Shown: in pieces, positions 7,956 to 15,999 of the stretch
Layout of the letters: every line of letters begins with the position of its first letter
Position numbering within the stretch: position 1 is the first letter of the stretch
Source of the DNA: Lutispora thermophila DSM 19022
GTDB lineage: Bacteria; Bacillota; Clostridia; Lutisporales; Lutisporaceae
DNA: 64,000 bases
NCBI RefSeq assembly: GCF_900142105.1
Contig: NZ_FQZS01000005.1
Coordinates: forward strand, 124,001-188,000
Reading direction: 5' to 3'
Program-made: the position numbers and the translations under genes
The notes under the pieces: model-generated
Told to the model about the DNA's origin: nothing
The model's input: the letters and a program-made list of their open reading frames with translations, nothing else
The model's database searches: none

Positions 7956-10010
7956 TTATTTTATTTCTATCACTTCAATGACTTTTCCATTTATTAGATT
8001 TACTTTTATTAAACTGTTAATGGCCAAGTTTGAAGGATCTGCATCTTCATCAAGCATATGGAAGGATGTGTCTTCTGTGATATCGAATTTTACTCTTGAG
8101 TTGTCTATCAATAAAGTAATGCATTTTACTTTATTCTGAGATATATCAATATCTTTGATTTTACCTTGGTAACTTTCTTCATAGTTAACGGCCTCTATTT
8201 TTATAACTTTATTGTTTAAAAGCTCCAACTCAGTTTTCATACCGAATTGCAAGTCTGAAAGCCTTGATTCTATGCCATCAACAAGTATTTTTACATCATC
8301 GGCTAAAGAGTAGGTAGTCAGTTTATTATCATGCTTAAGTCTTATTTGATTTTTGGATTCATCTACGAACTGAATAGTACCTTCTGCTTTTTTTGCATCA
8401 TAATCTGCTGATATTTTTTCTACATAGTCATATATTATAGTTAGACTTACTTTCATACCTTCTTTTAAATCTTCTAACTCTTTTTCCTTATTGTTAATAT
8501 ATACTTGCACATTTTCTGACAATTCATATTTTGAGAAAGCAGATCCTGATTTTGCTTTGATGTAAATGCAATCATCATCAATTTTGGAAAAATATCCTGT
8601 CGCAGTAGTTGTTTCATCTATATTCTCGATAGGTTTCCTTGCTATGATGTTGCCTTTTTCATCAGCAAAATACACTCTGCTTAATTTATCAAACTTATTC
8701 AACTTGACCACATCATAGGGGTATGTTAAAGCTTGAGTTGAAATTGTATTTTTATCTGGTGCTGTTTCGACAACAGTAGCTTCAATTATGTAGTTTGAGT
8801 TAACTTTGTATCTTTCTACATTTTCAATTTCAATGGAATAGCCTCCTGTATTCTTTTTGCCCATATAAGCTACAAGATAAATTTCATCATCATACTCATA
8901 AGCTTCATATCCTTTAGAAACTCTTTTTACATCGATTTTATTCTTTATGGCATCGGGCAACTTGTTGTAATTTACACTGGAGAATTTTACATCTTCACGA
9001 TTATCATATTTTGATTGATTTTTATCTTCTACCTCACCTATCACTTCGATAAATATAACTTGCTTTGAATTGTTAAGAACAATTTCCAGCACATCACCTT
9101 TTTCCAGTGAATCAATATTTGTATATTCCTTGTCTTTATAAACTATAACATCATTTATGGTCTTATATGATACTGTCTTACCATTCTGCTTGACAGTAAG
9201 TTTGTCATCAATATAGGATTGGAATATCACTTTAGCTTCATTTTCATTCTCATAAATGTCACCATTAAGGTAATCTTCTGCTCTGTCAATGCAAACAGCT
9301 ATTTCTGCTCTGGTCAATGGTTCATTTGGCTTGAATTGCTTATTTTCGTTTCCAGTCATAATTCCCAGTTCATTGATTACATGAACATAACCTCTTGAGT
9401 CTTTTGGAATAGCATTGGCATCTTTGAAGTCGAGCTTGCTGTTCATATGTTTTTCAGCTTCTTTAGTTAAGCCCATGGCTCTCACAAGATACTTTGCCAA
9501 TTCATGCCTCTTAATGGGTTGGTTTGGGTTAAAGTCTTTGATTTCTTCAGGGAGCAAAATTCCCTCTTCAACAGCTACATAGAGATAACCCCAACCCCAT
9601 TTGATGCCCCACTGCTTCTGATACTTGGCTAGGGATGAATGAATTTTATCATTCTTCTCAGCATCCTCCTTATAATCTGTAAGTTTCAGTATAAGAGTCA
9701 ATGCTTCCAGGTTTGTCACTTTATTTTGAGGTCTAAAGCTTCTATCTCCATAACCGCTTATTATTCCTTTGGCACCAAGTTTTTCAATGGACTTCAATGC
9801 CCATGAAAATATATCTTTATACTGCTCTGAATCAGAAAACATAAATTTAATCTGACCTGGAGCTATTTTTATTGTCATATTATTAGCGATTTGATTTTTT
9901 TCCTTCCCTTTAGCCTTGCCATTATCAGCATGAGCCAACACAAGTGGGGTAAAAGAAGAAAGGGCTATTGCAGTTGATAAGCATATTGCTGTCATCTTTA
10001 TTTTCTTCAT
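7956..10010 (-). CDS. Surface protein with three S-layer homology domains
   Basis: A 684-residue exported protein. Residues 1-28 form a signal peptide (MKKIKMTAICLSTAIALSSF, then a cleavage region ending LAHA). Three SLH domains follow (about 60-235), with landmarks GIISGYGDRSFRPQNKVTN, GILLPEEIKDFNPNQPIKR and GIMTGNENKQFKPNEPLTR; these anchor proteins to pyruvylated secondary cell wall polymer. The rest is made of small beta-rich repeats with recurring DVKILVDG- and QVYINNKE-like segments. ATG 10010 is the start because AGGAGGAGA lies six bases upstream; a TTG two codons earlier is too close. It is divergent from sigI, so regulation by SigI is plausible but unproven. Confidence 0.9.
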   Translation of the reverse strand: MKKIKMTAICLSTAIALSSFTPLVLAHADNGKAKGKEKNQIANNMTIKIAPGQIKFMFSDSEQYKDIFSWALKSIEKLGAKGIISGYGDRSFRPQNKVTNLEALTLILKLTDYKEDAEKNDKIHSSLAKYQKQWGIKWGWGYLYVAVEEGILLPEEIKDFNPNQPIKRHELAKYLVRAMGLTKEAEKHMNSKLDFKDANAIPKDSRGYVHVINELGIMTGNENKQFKPNEPLTRAEIAVCIDRAEDYLNGDIYENENEAKVIFQSYIDDKLTVKQNGKTVSYKTINDVIVYKDKEYTNIDSLEKGDVLEIVLNNSKQVIFIEVIGEVEDKNQSKYDNREDVKFSSVNYNKLPDAIKNKIDVKRVSKGYEAYEYDDEIYLVAYMGKKNTGGYSIEIENVERYKVNSNYIIEATVVETAPDKNTISTQALTYPYDVVKLNKFDKLSRVYFADEKGNIIARKPIENIDETTTATGYFSKIDDDCIYIKAKSGSAFSKYELSENVQVYINNKEKELEDLKEGMKVSLTIIYDYVEKISADYDAKKAEGTIQFVDESKNQIRLKHDNKLTTYSLADDVKILVDGIESRLSDLQFGMKTELELLNNKVIKIEAVNYEESYQGKIKDIDISQNKVKCITLLIDNSRVKFDITEDTSFHMLDEDADPSNLAINSLIKVNLINGKVIEVIEIK

Positions 10011-10096
10011 TGTCAATCTCCTCCTAATCAGTTTTATTTATCTATTTGCTATATAATACGGGAGACAGTATAATTTTAGGTAACATAAAGTTTGAG

Positions 10097-10120
10097 CCCC
10101 AAAAAATGTAGTTTTTCGTA
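10097..10120 (+). promoter_or_regulatory. Candidate SigI-type promoter of sigI-rsgI
   Basis: CCCCAAAAAA at 10097-10106 and CGTA at 10117-10120 match the C-plus-A-tract -35 element and CGWA -10 element described for SigI promoters, 26 bases before the sigI start. sigI genes are typically autoregulated, which fits. A weaker similar pair (CCTAAAA and CGTA) lies on the minus strand at 10080-10057 facing the SLH gene. Confidence 0.6.
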
Positions 10121-10145
10121 TCTATATAATAGAAGTTAGGTGATA

Positions 10146-10889
10146 ATGTTGCTCAAAAATCCATTTAAGAAACAAAAGGATATTAATGAAAGAATTGGCA
10201 TCATCAAAAACGGCGATAACTCCGAAAGAAACATGCTAATTGAGGATTACAAACCTTTCATTATAAATATAGTAAGCAAAGAAACAGGAAGATTTGTATC
10301 TGATGGGGATTGCGACGAATTAAGCATAGGGTTGATGGCTTTTAACGAAGCCATAGATAGATTTGATATACATAGATCCAAATCTTTTTTTAGTTTTGCA
10401 GAGAGGGTAATAAAGAATAGATTGATAGATTTTTACAGAAAAGAAAAAAAGAATTTGGAAACAATACCTATTTCCTATCTAAATGAAGCATATGATAATG
10501 AAAATATAGAAGAGAAGTATTTTGCCGATAGCAGTCAAATGGAAGCTCAAGATGTTTCGGAGGAGATGGAAGATTTCAAAAGGAAACTGTCGGCCTTTGG
10601 AATATCACTGGAGGAACTGGTAGAGAGCAGTCCAAAGCATTTAGATACCAGAAAAAATGCTGTAAAAATTGCTTCTTGTATAGTGAAAAATGATATTCTT
10701 ATGAAAAAAATAATAGATAGTAAAAAAATGCCTGTAAGTGAAATAGAGAAGCATTTAAATGTCAGCAGAAAAGTGATACATAAAAACAAAAAATATATTC
10801 TTGCTGTATGTCTTATATTAACGAGCAAAAATGAAATTATAAAAAGTTATGTTGATAACTTGCTTAAGGAAGTGGAATGCAATGAATAA
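10146..10889 (+). CDS. sigI: RNA polymerase sigma-I factor
   Basis: A 247-residue member of the SigI family, alternative sigma factors of Bacillus and Clostridia that respond to heat or to extracellular carbohydrates. It has a sigma region 2-like segment (CDELSIGLMAFNEAIDRFD, FFSFAERVIKNRLIDFYRK) and a C-terminal SigI-specific helix-turn-helix (MPVSEIEKHLNVSRKVIHK). The candidate SigI promoter upstream implies autoregulation. The start could be ATG 10146 or TTG 10149. The last eight bases overlap rsgI, so translation of the two is coupled. Confidence 0.9.
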   Translation: MLLKNPFKKQKDINERIGIIKNGDNSERNMLIEDYKPFIINIVSKETGRFVSDGDCDELSIGLMAFNEAIDRFDIHRSKSFFSFAERVIKNRLIDFYRKEKKNLETIPISYLNEAYDNENIEEKYFADSSQMEAQDVSEEMEDFKRKLSAFGISLEELVESSPKHLDTRKNAVKIASCIVKNDILMKKIIDSKKMPVSEIEKHLNVSRKVIHKNKKYILAVCLILTSKNEIIKSYVDNLLKEVECNE

Positions 10890-11958
10890 GGGTGTAGTGT
10901 TAAAAGTCAAAAAGGGTAAAGCCATAATAATGGCAGAGGACTGTTCATTTATAGAAATAAAAAGTTTTAATGGCATGTATGAAGGTATGGAGGTTTGCTT
11001 CAAAGAGGGAGATATACTTAAGAAAAAAGTTGCCTTAAGAAGCAATAGATACATTGCTGCAGCCAGTTTCATGCTGCTTATTTTTTCCAGCTACCTTCTG
11101 TTAAGTTTCTATCAAGAAAACATAGCTGCTTATGCATATGTAGGCATTGATATAAATCCAAGCATAGAGATTGCTTTGAATAAAAAGGGTAAAATTATTA
11201 ATGCCAGAGGACTAGATGAAGAAGGTAAAGAAATATTGAAGAATGTAGACGTACAAAAGATGGACAGCGTTGACGGAGTGAAAGCCATAATTACAAAGAC
11301 CATAGAGATGAATTATTTAGAAGAAGGAAATACAAACGAAATAACAGTTTATGCTATTATGGATCAAAAGGGCAGCGATAACGGAAATCAACTGGTTGAA
11401 AAGGTTGAGAAGGCAATAAAGGAAGAAGTGGTATCTCACAGTATTGAGGGTAATATAATAACATTTGTATCCGACAAGAAAGTGAAAAAAGAAGCAGACA
11501 AGAAGGGAATGTCAGTTGCCAAGTATATTTCTGAAAATGAAAAAGAGGTTGTATCTATATCAACAGAAGATGAAGATAGTAAAAAGAATGATGTGAAAAA
11601 ACATAATAAAGAAAATAAAGATAATAAAAAGAAAAATGCATTCAAGTCTAGTGATAGAGATAAACATGATAATAATAATCAACTAAAGAATAAAGATAAG
11701 TATAAAAATGATAAAGACAAGGAAAAAGAAATTTTAAAAGATGATGATAAGAAAAAGAGTAATAAAAATGATATAAAGAAAAATGACAATACAACGAAGA
11801 AATATGAAAAGGACAACAAAGGTAATAATGGGGAGAAAATAACCGTAAAAGATGATAGAATGGACAAGCAAAAAGAGCAACAGAAAAAAGGAAACATCAA
11901 GGGAAAGAATAACAGCAAAAATAAGAATGCCAATAAAATCAAAAGAAAATATAAATAG
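10882..11958 (+). CDS. rsgI: RsgI-type anti-sigma-I factor with lysine-rich C-terminus
   Basis: A 358-residue membrane protein that should bind and restrain SigI. The N-terminal RsgI domain (MNKGVVLKVKKGKAIIMAED) is cytoplasmic, a single membrane helix spans about residues 57-76, and the conserved juxtamembrane domain AYVGIDINPSIEIALNKKGK follows. From about residue 234 to the end the protein is almost only K, D, N and E, with no recognisable carbohydrate-binding or protease module. The gene overlaps sigI (ATGAATAA), which fits the usual paired expression. The tail may contact anionic wall polymers; that is only an inference from composition. Confidence 0.88.
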   Translation: MNKGVVLKVKKGKAIIMAEDCSFIEIKSFNGMYEGMEVCFKEGDILKKKVALRSNRYIAAASFMLLIFSSYLLLSFYQENIAAYAYVGIDINPSIEIALNKKGKIINARGLDEEGKEILKNVDVQKMDSVDGVKAIITKTIEMNYLEEGNTNEITVYAIMDQKGSDNGNQLVEKVEKAIKEEVVSHSIEGNIITFVSDKKVKKEADKKGMSVAKYISENEKEVVSISTEDEDSKKNDVKKHNKENKDNKKKNAFKSSDRDKHDNNNQLKNKDKYKNDKDKEKEILKDDDKKKSNKNDIKKNDNTTKKYEKDNKGNNGEKITVKDDRMDKQKEQQKKGNIKGKNNSKNKNANKIKRKYK

Positions 11959-12001
11959 TAATATGCCTTCCAACTTGAATGGAGGGCTTTTATGTGTAAA
12001 C

Positions 12002-12041
12002 CCTCCGCAGCATAGGCATGCGGAGGATCAATGATTTTTTA
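12002..12041. terminator. Terminator between convergent rsgI and M42 peptidase genes
   Basis: CCTCCGCA (12002-12009) pairs with TGCGGAGG (12019-12026), followed by ATTTTTTATT. A second, weaker hairpin (CCTTCCA with TGGAGGG, 11965-11993) lies just before it. They probably end rsgI, and the main stem may act in both directions. Confidence 0.7.
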
Positions 12042-12070
12042 TTAAAATCTATCGGGTTAAATAGAAGATT

Positions 12071-13114
12071 TTAGTAATTTAAAGGTTTTGATAGTATATA
12101 TTTTAATGCAAGCTCAGCGGTATTAGCAATTGAATCTTTATGGGTTCGCTCATAAGAATGAGAAGCATAGATTCCAGGTCCAATGAGACCGAACTTTATA
12201 TCGAAACCTGATCTTATAGCAGCACCGGCATCTGATCCGTAATGGGGATAAATATCTACTTTATAATCTATATTATTGTTTCTTGCCAGTTCTACCAGGT
12301 GATTTCTCAGGCTAAAATCATATGGTCCCCCACTATCTTTTGCACATATGGATACAGAATATTCACTGGAGTTTTGTCCGGTTCCCGGGGCACCCATATC
12401 AAGGCATAACAGCTCTTTTATGCTTGGTATTAATCCCACACTTGCCCCGTGACCCACTTCTTCATAATTGGTTATCAGTATTTGCACAGAATCCTCAAGA
12501 GTAATCTTATTGTCCATAATATGCTTGCATAAACCAAGGAGAATAGCGACACAAGCTTTATCATCCAAATGCCTGGATTTTATAAAACCGCTGTTGGTGT
12601 ATTGAAATCTTGGATCAAAGGTTATAAAATCTCCAACCTCGATACCTAGATTTTGCACATCATCTGCAGAAGATACTTTTTCATCGATAACAATCTCCAT
12701 GTTTTCCAAATTTCTTTCCAAGGTCTTACAATCTTCATGAATATGTACCGATGGTTTAATGGAGTAAACTGTGCCTGTATATATGGAATTATTTGCTGTA
12801 TGAATAAAACAGTTTTCACATTCAATGGAACTCATTGTATAGCCACCAATAGGTGTAAACGCTATCCTGCCATTATCTTTTATCTTTTTTACCATTGCTC
12901 CTAATGTATCAATATGGGCAGCTAATGCTTTGTTTGGCGTAGGGTTTTTGCCTGGTATCAATGCAGATAAGGAGCCTTTATTGGTAAAACTTGTATTAAT
13001 TCCAAAGGACTCAAGTTCCTCTTTGACAATGTTCATAGCAGCATTTGTCCATCCGGAAGGACTTGGGGTTTCACATATTTTTTTCATTATTGATATTACA
13101 TAATTTATATTCAT
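12071..13114 (-). CDS. M42 family metallo-aminopeptidase
   Basis: A 347-residue cytosolic dinuclear-metal aminopeptidase of the M42 family (glutamyl aminopeptidase / deblocking aminopeptidase type, sometimes misnamed endoglucanase). Metal ligands are visible in AAHIDTLG, KSRHLDDKACVA, TNYEEVGHGAS (catalytic glutamate and metal glutamate), and the C-terminal GPGIYASHSYERTH. The frame extends to a GTG at 13129 that overlaps the ribosome site GGAGGTG, so ATG 13114 is the true start. It is monocistronic and divergent from the thioesterase gene. Confidence 0.9.
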   Translation of the reverse strand: MNINYVISIMKKICETPSPSGWTNAAMNIVKEELESFGINTSFTNKGSLSALIPGKNPTPNKALAAHIDTLGAMVKKIKDNGRIAFTPIGGYTMSSIECENCFIHTANNSIYTGTVYSIKPSVHIHEDCKTLERNLENMEIVIDEKVSSADDVQNLGIEVGDFITFDPRFQYTNSGFIKSRHLDDKACVAILLGLCKHIMDNKITLEDSVQILITNYEEVGHGASVGLIPSIKELLCLDMGAPGTGQNSSEYSVSICAKDSGGPYDFSLRNHLVELARNNNIDYKVDIYPHYGSDAGAAIRSGFDIKFGLIGPGIYASHSYERTHKDSIANTAELALKYILSKPLNY

Positions 13115-13244
13115 TCCTTTCACCTCCACAATAATGACAGAATTATTATATCATAATTAAACATATATTAATACCAAATAAAGGTACAGAATTTTTTTAC
13201 AAATAAAACTAATTATGTTATAATAAATAAAAGGAGGGTTTTGT

Positions 13245-13667
13245 ATGAAGTTCTGCAATATCAATGCTGGTATGTCCAAAACCATGCAAAAAGAAATAAC
13301 AGAAGAAGATACTGCTCTATACTATGGCAGTGGTTCTATACAGGATTTATTGGCTACACCGGTGCTGTCAGCCCTAATGATCGAAGCTGCTGTATCTGTG
13401 GTGGATCCTCTTTTGCCCGATGGATATATGACCATAGGCAAATATTTGAGCATTGAGCATTTAGAACCAACGGTAAAAGGTATGACGGTCACAGTAAATG
13501 CATCCATAATTGAGATAGAAAACAACAAGATAACTTTTGCAATCAAAGCTTATGACGAGCTAGGGCAAATAGGAAGCGGCATTCATGAAAGATATATAGT
13601 AAACTACAGCCTGCTAAAGCAGAAAGTAAGCCAGAGGACTGAAAGACTAACACCTCAACCTAAATAA
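13245..13667 (+). CDS. Hot-dog fold thioesterase (FlK-like)
   Basis: A 140-residue protein that resembles the fluoroacetyl-CoA thioesterase FlK group: an N-terminal region with VLSALMIEAAVSVVDPLLP containing the active-site helix, then LSIEHLEPTVKGMTV and the hot-dog beta sheet ending in HERYIVNY. Such proteins hydrolyse short acyl-CoAs; the natural substrate in most Clostridia is not known. A strong AAAAGGAGGG precedes ATG 13245. The adjacent S24 repressor gene converges from the other strand eight bases away. Confidence 0.85.
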   Translation: MKFCNINAGMSKTMQKEITEEDTALYYGSGSIQDLLATPVLSALMIEAAVSVVDPLLPDGYMTIGKYLSIEHLEPTVKGMTVTVNASIIEIENNKITFAIKAYDELGQIGSGIHERYIVNYSLLKQKVSQRTERLTPQPK

Positions 13668-13675
13668 AGACACAT

Positions 13676-14392
13676 TTATTTAATCTTGAATTCTATTCTC
13701 ACAGCCTTACCTATGATATTAATGTCAGTGGAGTTTAGTATTAAAGGTTCACATTCGTAATTGTCACCATATGCGATAATATTCTCATCATCAAGATAAG
13801 CTATTCGCCTTAAATATGTTTTGTTTTTGTATGTAAATAAGACAATATCTCCATTTCGAATGCTATCGGTTATAAATATAAGAGCCAGGTCTCCTTTTAG
13901 CATTCTCGAATTTGACATAGAGTCATCCTGAACAATGTAATAAACAAATTCTTCCCCAGAGACATTAAAGCCTTTATTTTGAAAAACAGGCTCGTATTTA
14001 TAATCAACTATATCATTTTTGCTGGGAAAGTTATGGATGGAAGTAATCTTATCGATAACGGGGATCTTTCTTACAGCTTTAGATAAAGCTGAAGATATTG
14101 TGTTATCAGCTTCTTCGTGTTTATGTTCCACAATCTTTTCTTTAGAAGGTTTTGATGGTTTCTTGTCACCATCTTCTTCAAAGTACTGAGAAAAATAAGA
14201 TGGTTCAAGCAAATCTATGGCTATACCCAGAGCCTTTGAAATGTTCTCAATAACCTTATGATTAGGAACCTTTTTCCCCGATTCAATATCTGCCAAATAC
14301 TGTTCAGTGACTCCTGATTTTTTGGCAAGCTCTTTCATACTCAAGTTCTTCTTGGTTCTTGCGTTTTTTATGTTAATGCCGATAATACTCAT
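13676..14392 (-). CDS. XRE-family repressor with S24 (LexA-like) C-terminal domain
   Basis: A 238-residue regulator. Residues 1-65 form an HTH_3 DNA-binding domain (MKELAKKSGVTEQYLADIESGKK is the core, here given in part). The C-terminal 110 residues are an S24-like domain with the serine region DDSMSNSRMLKGDLALIF and the lysine region KTYLRRI, as in autocleaving phage repressors. A charged linker separates the two. Although phage-like in form, no phage genes flank it; stand-alone copies occur in clostridial chromosomes. It is divergent from the c-di-AMP riboswitch unit. Whether self-cleavage occurs depends on the Ser/Lys pair, which appears to be present. Confidence 0.8.
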   Translation of the reverse strand: MSIIGINIKNARTKKNLSMKELAKKSGVTEQYLADIESGKKVPNHKVIENISKALGIAIDLLEPSYFSQYFEEDGDKKPSKPSKEKIVEHKHEEADNTISSALSKAVRKIPVIDKITSIHNFPSKNDIVDYKYEPVFQNKGFNVSGEEFVYYIVQDDSMSNSRMLKGDLALIFITDSIRNGDIVLFTYKNKTYLRRIAYLDDENIIAYGDNYECEPLILNSTDINIIGKAVRIEFKIK

Positions 14393-14586
14393 TTTTAAAC
14401 CTCCATTAATTATAAATTAAAAAAAGTATGTAAGGCATAAAAAAATTAACTTGCGTCTACACAATGTTTATATTATCATAATATCAACCCACATAAAAGT
14501 GTGGAAAGAAATGTAAAGTTTTTGTAACAACTTAAATTATTATTCATTTTTTAAGATAATTATAGTATAATAACTTAAATAAATAA

Positions 14587-14736
14587 ATACACACACTTTC
14601 GCTGAATTCCTTTAAGGAAGCGGGGGAACCAATTATTTGGGGTGAATCCTATTTTATAATAGGTAGGGCCATTCTCTTTCGGCCCGAATCCGTCAGCTAA
14701 CCTCGTAAGCGTGGGAAGAGGAGGTTTGGGTGTATA
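14587..14736 (+). promoter_or_regulatory. Cyclic-di-AMP riboswitch (ydaO/yuaA class)
   Basis: The leader contains the ydaO-yuaA hallmarks in order: GGGGGAACCA, GGGGTGAATCC, then CCGAATCCGTCAGCTAACCT followed by CGTAAGCG. The outer helix P1 forms from ATACAC at 14588 and GTGTAT at 14730. This class binds c-di-AMP and usually turns expression off through a terminator, which is present at 14772. It controls the GNAT gene starting at 14854, an uncommon target; most known targets are wall hydrolases and potassium or osmolyte transporters. Confidence 0.92.
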
Positions 14737-14771
14737 AGGTTATACGCTTTGATTAGTGTATGCAAAACCTT

Positions 14772-14799
14772 AGCCGTGGATTCCTCCACGGCTATTTTT
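14772..14799 (+). terminator. Riboswitch-controlled terminator
   Basis: AGCCGTGG (14772-14779) pairs with CCACGGCT (14786-14793), followed by ATTTTTAT. It lies between the c-di-AMP aptamer and the GNAT gene, where the expression platform of an OFF switch belongs. Confidence 0.85.
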
Positions 14800-14853
14800 A
14801 TAACTCCTACCTCCCCTGACAATGGCAATTTTACTAAAAAAGGAGGTATTTTG

Positions 14854-15477
14854 ATGGTAGTTGTTAATAAGACCAGTGTGGAGTTAAATCATTTTATATT
14901 GAAAAAGCTGTTGAGAGTGAGAAAGGCAAATCCAAGTGATCTTAATGAAATTTATGCCATAGCATGTTCAGTAGGAACATCAGAAAAGATATCAGAGCAA
15001 GGGTTTCTAGTGGATGATTACAAGTCAAATCCGAAGTATTATAAGAAGAAGCTACTTAAGGCTATCACAAATCTGGAGCACTTTTATGTAGCTGAATATG
15101 ATAAAATATATGGATTTATGATGACATATACAAAAGAACAGTGGCTGGCAGAAAATCCAGATTGGATTGAAGATGTATATTGGAGACCTGATTTTGATAG
15201 AAGCAAGTTGGACAATTTCGTTGTTGTAGACAAAACTGCAATTAAGGCAGACTTAACAGGGCAGGGAATAGGCAGCTTGATATATACAAGATTATTGGCA
15301 GATCTAAAAGATGAAGGTATTAAAAATATTTTCGCAGAAACAATCATAAGCCCTCAGCCTAATTTTGCTTCTCTCCAATTCAGGAAAAAGCAGAAATATA
15401 CTCTTGCGGGAATGAGATACGAAAATTATAATGGTAATTTGTATACAGATCTTATTTATCACAAGATAGTTGAATAG
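14854..15477 (+). CDS. GNAT N-acetyltransferase controlled by c-di-AMP riboswitch
   Basis: A 207-residue GNAT-fold protein. The acetyl-CoA loop is at LTGQGIGSLIYTRLLADLKD, after the substrate half with EWLAENPDWIEDV-like acidic sequence, and the C-terminus has the usual FASLQFRKKQKY segment. The reading frame extends upstream through the terminator hairpin; ATG 14854 after AAAGGAGG is the start. The riboswitch implies that expression rises when c-di-AMP is low, that is, a link to osmotic or wall state. The substrate is unknown; the ablB beta-lysine acetyltransferase is an alternative idea, but no ablA neighbour is present. Confidence 0.85.
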   Translation: MVVVNKTSVELNHFILKKLLRVRKANPSDLNEIYAIACSVGTSEKISEQGFLVDDYKSNPKYYKKKLLKAITNLEHFYVAEYDKIYGFMMTYTKEQWLAENPDWIEDVYWRPDFDRSKLDNFVVVDKTAIKADLTGQGIGSLIYTRLLADLKDEGIKNIFAETIISPQPNFASLQFRKKQKYTLAGMRYENYNGNLYTDLIYHKIVE

Positions 15478-15482
15478 AGTAT

Positions 15483-15513
15483 AAAAAAGCACCCCCGAAG
15501 GGGTGCTTTTTTA
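15483..15513. terminator. Bidirectional terminator
   Basis: GCACCCC and GGGGTGC form a 7-bp GC-rich stem with loop CGAA, flanked by AAAAAA and TTTTTT runs. It serves both the GNAT gene (+) and the convergent SASP gene (-). Confidence 0.93.
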
Positions 15514-15527
15514 TATAATATATTCAA

Positions 15528-15728
15528 TTATCTTCCAGACATGCTTCTTTCAGCCTGTTCTATCATTTTCTTAACCATGTTTCCGCCTATTCTTCCAGCG
15601 TCTCTTGCGGATAAATCTCCATTATATCCTTCTTTAAGATTTACACCTACTTCAGATGCTATTTCATATTTCATTCTGTCAAGAGCGGCTGTAGCTTGAG
15701 GTACTACTTTACGGTTTGATCTTGCCAT
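15528..15728 (-). CDS. Alpha/beta-type small acid-soluble spore protein
   Basis: A 66-residue DNA-binding spore protein. It has the two family signatures: KYEIASEVGV (the GPR protease cleavage region) and DLSARDAGRIGGNMVKKMI. These proteins coat spore DNA and protect it. ATG 15728 is preceded by AGGAGGTGATATTA; an in-frame GTG three codons upstream lies inside the ribosome site and is not the start. Expression is expected from a forespore sigma-G promoter, which I did not resolve with confidence. It is direct evidence that the organism sporulates. Confidence 0.95.
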   Translation of the reverse strand: MARSNRKVVPQATAALDRMKYEIASEVGVNLKEGYNGDLSARDAGRIGGNMVKKMIEQAERSMSGR

Positions 15729-15963
15729 TAATATCACCTCCTGCTATTATATTTTACTTTTTTGTATAAAATATTAGTGTTATATTTTGCTTGCAAATCA
15801 AATCTTTTCATTGTTAATTATGGGTAATGGAAGAAATAAATACTTTTTTGAAGGAAGGGGTAGATATTTTATGAAAATGATCTGATTAATAGAAATTTAT
15901 CATATTTTAGTGGTGAATCAGTATTTATGAATAATTACGAATGTGTTATAAATAATATATAAA

Positions 15964-15987
15964 AGTCAAAGAAAGTCAAAGTCAAAG
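15964..15987 (+). promoter_or_regulatory. CtsR operator
   Basis: AGTCAAA-GAA-AGTCAAA (15964-15980) fits the CtsR heptad repeat consensus RGTCAAA-NAN-RGTCAAA, and a third partial heptad GTCAAAG (15981-15987) runs into the clpB ribosome site AAAGGAG. CtsR is the class III heat-shock repressor of Firmicutes. No ctsR gene is in the window. Confidence 0.88.
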
Positions 15988-15999
15988 GAGTTAAGATTT

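Noticed and set aside
13676-14392. Prophage remnant, because of the S24-type repressor
   Set aside because: No structural, integrase or terminase genes are nearby, and the repressor-like gene occurs alone between ordinary chromosomal genes.
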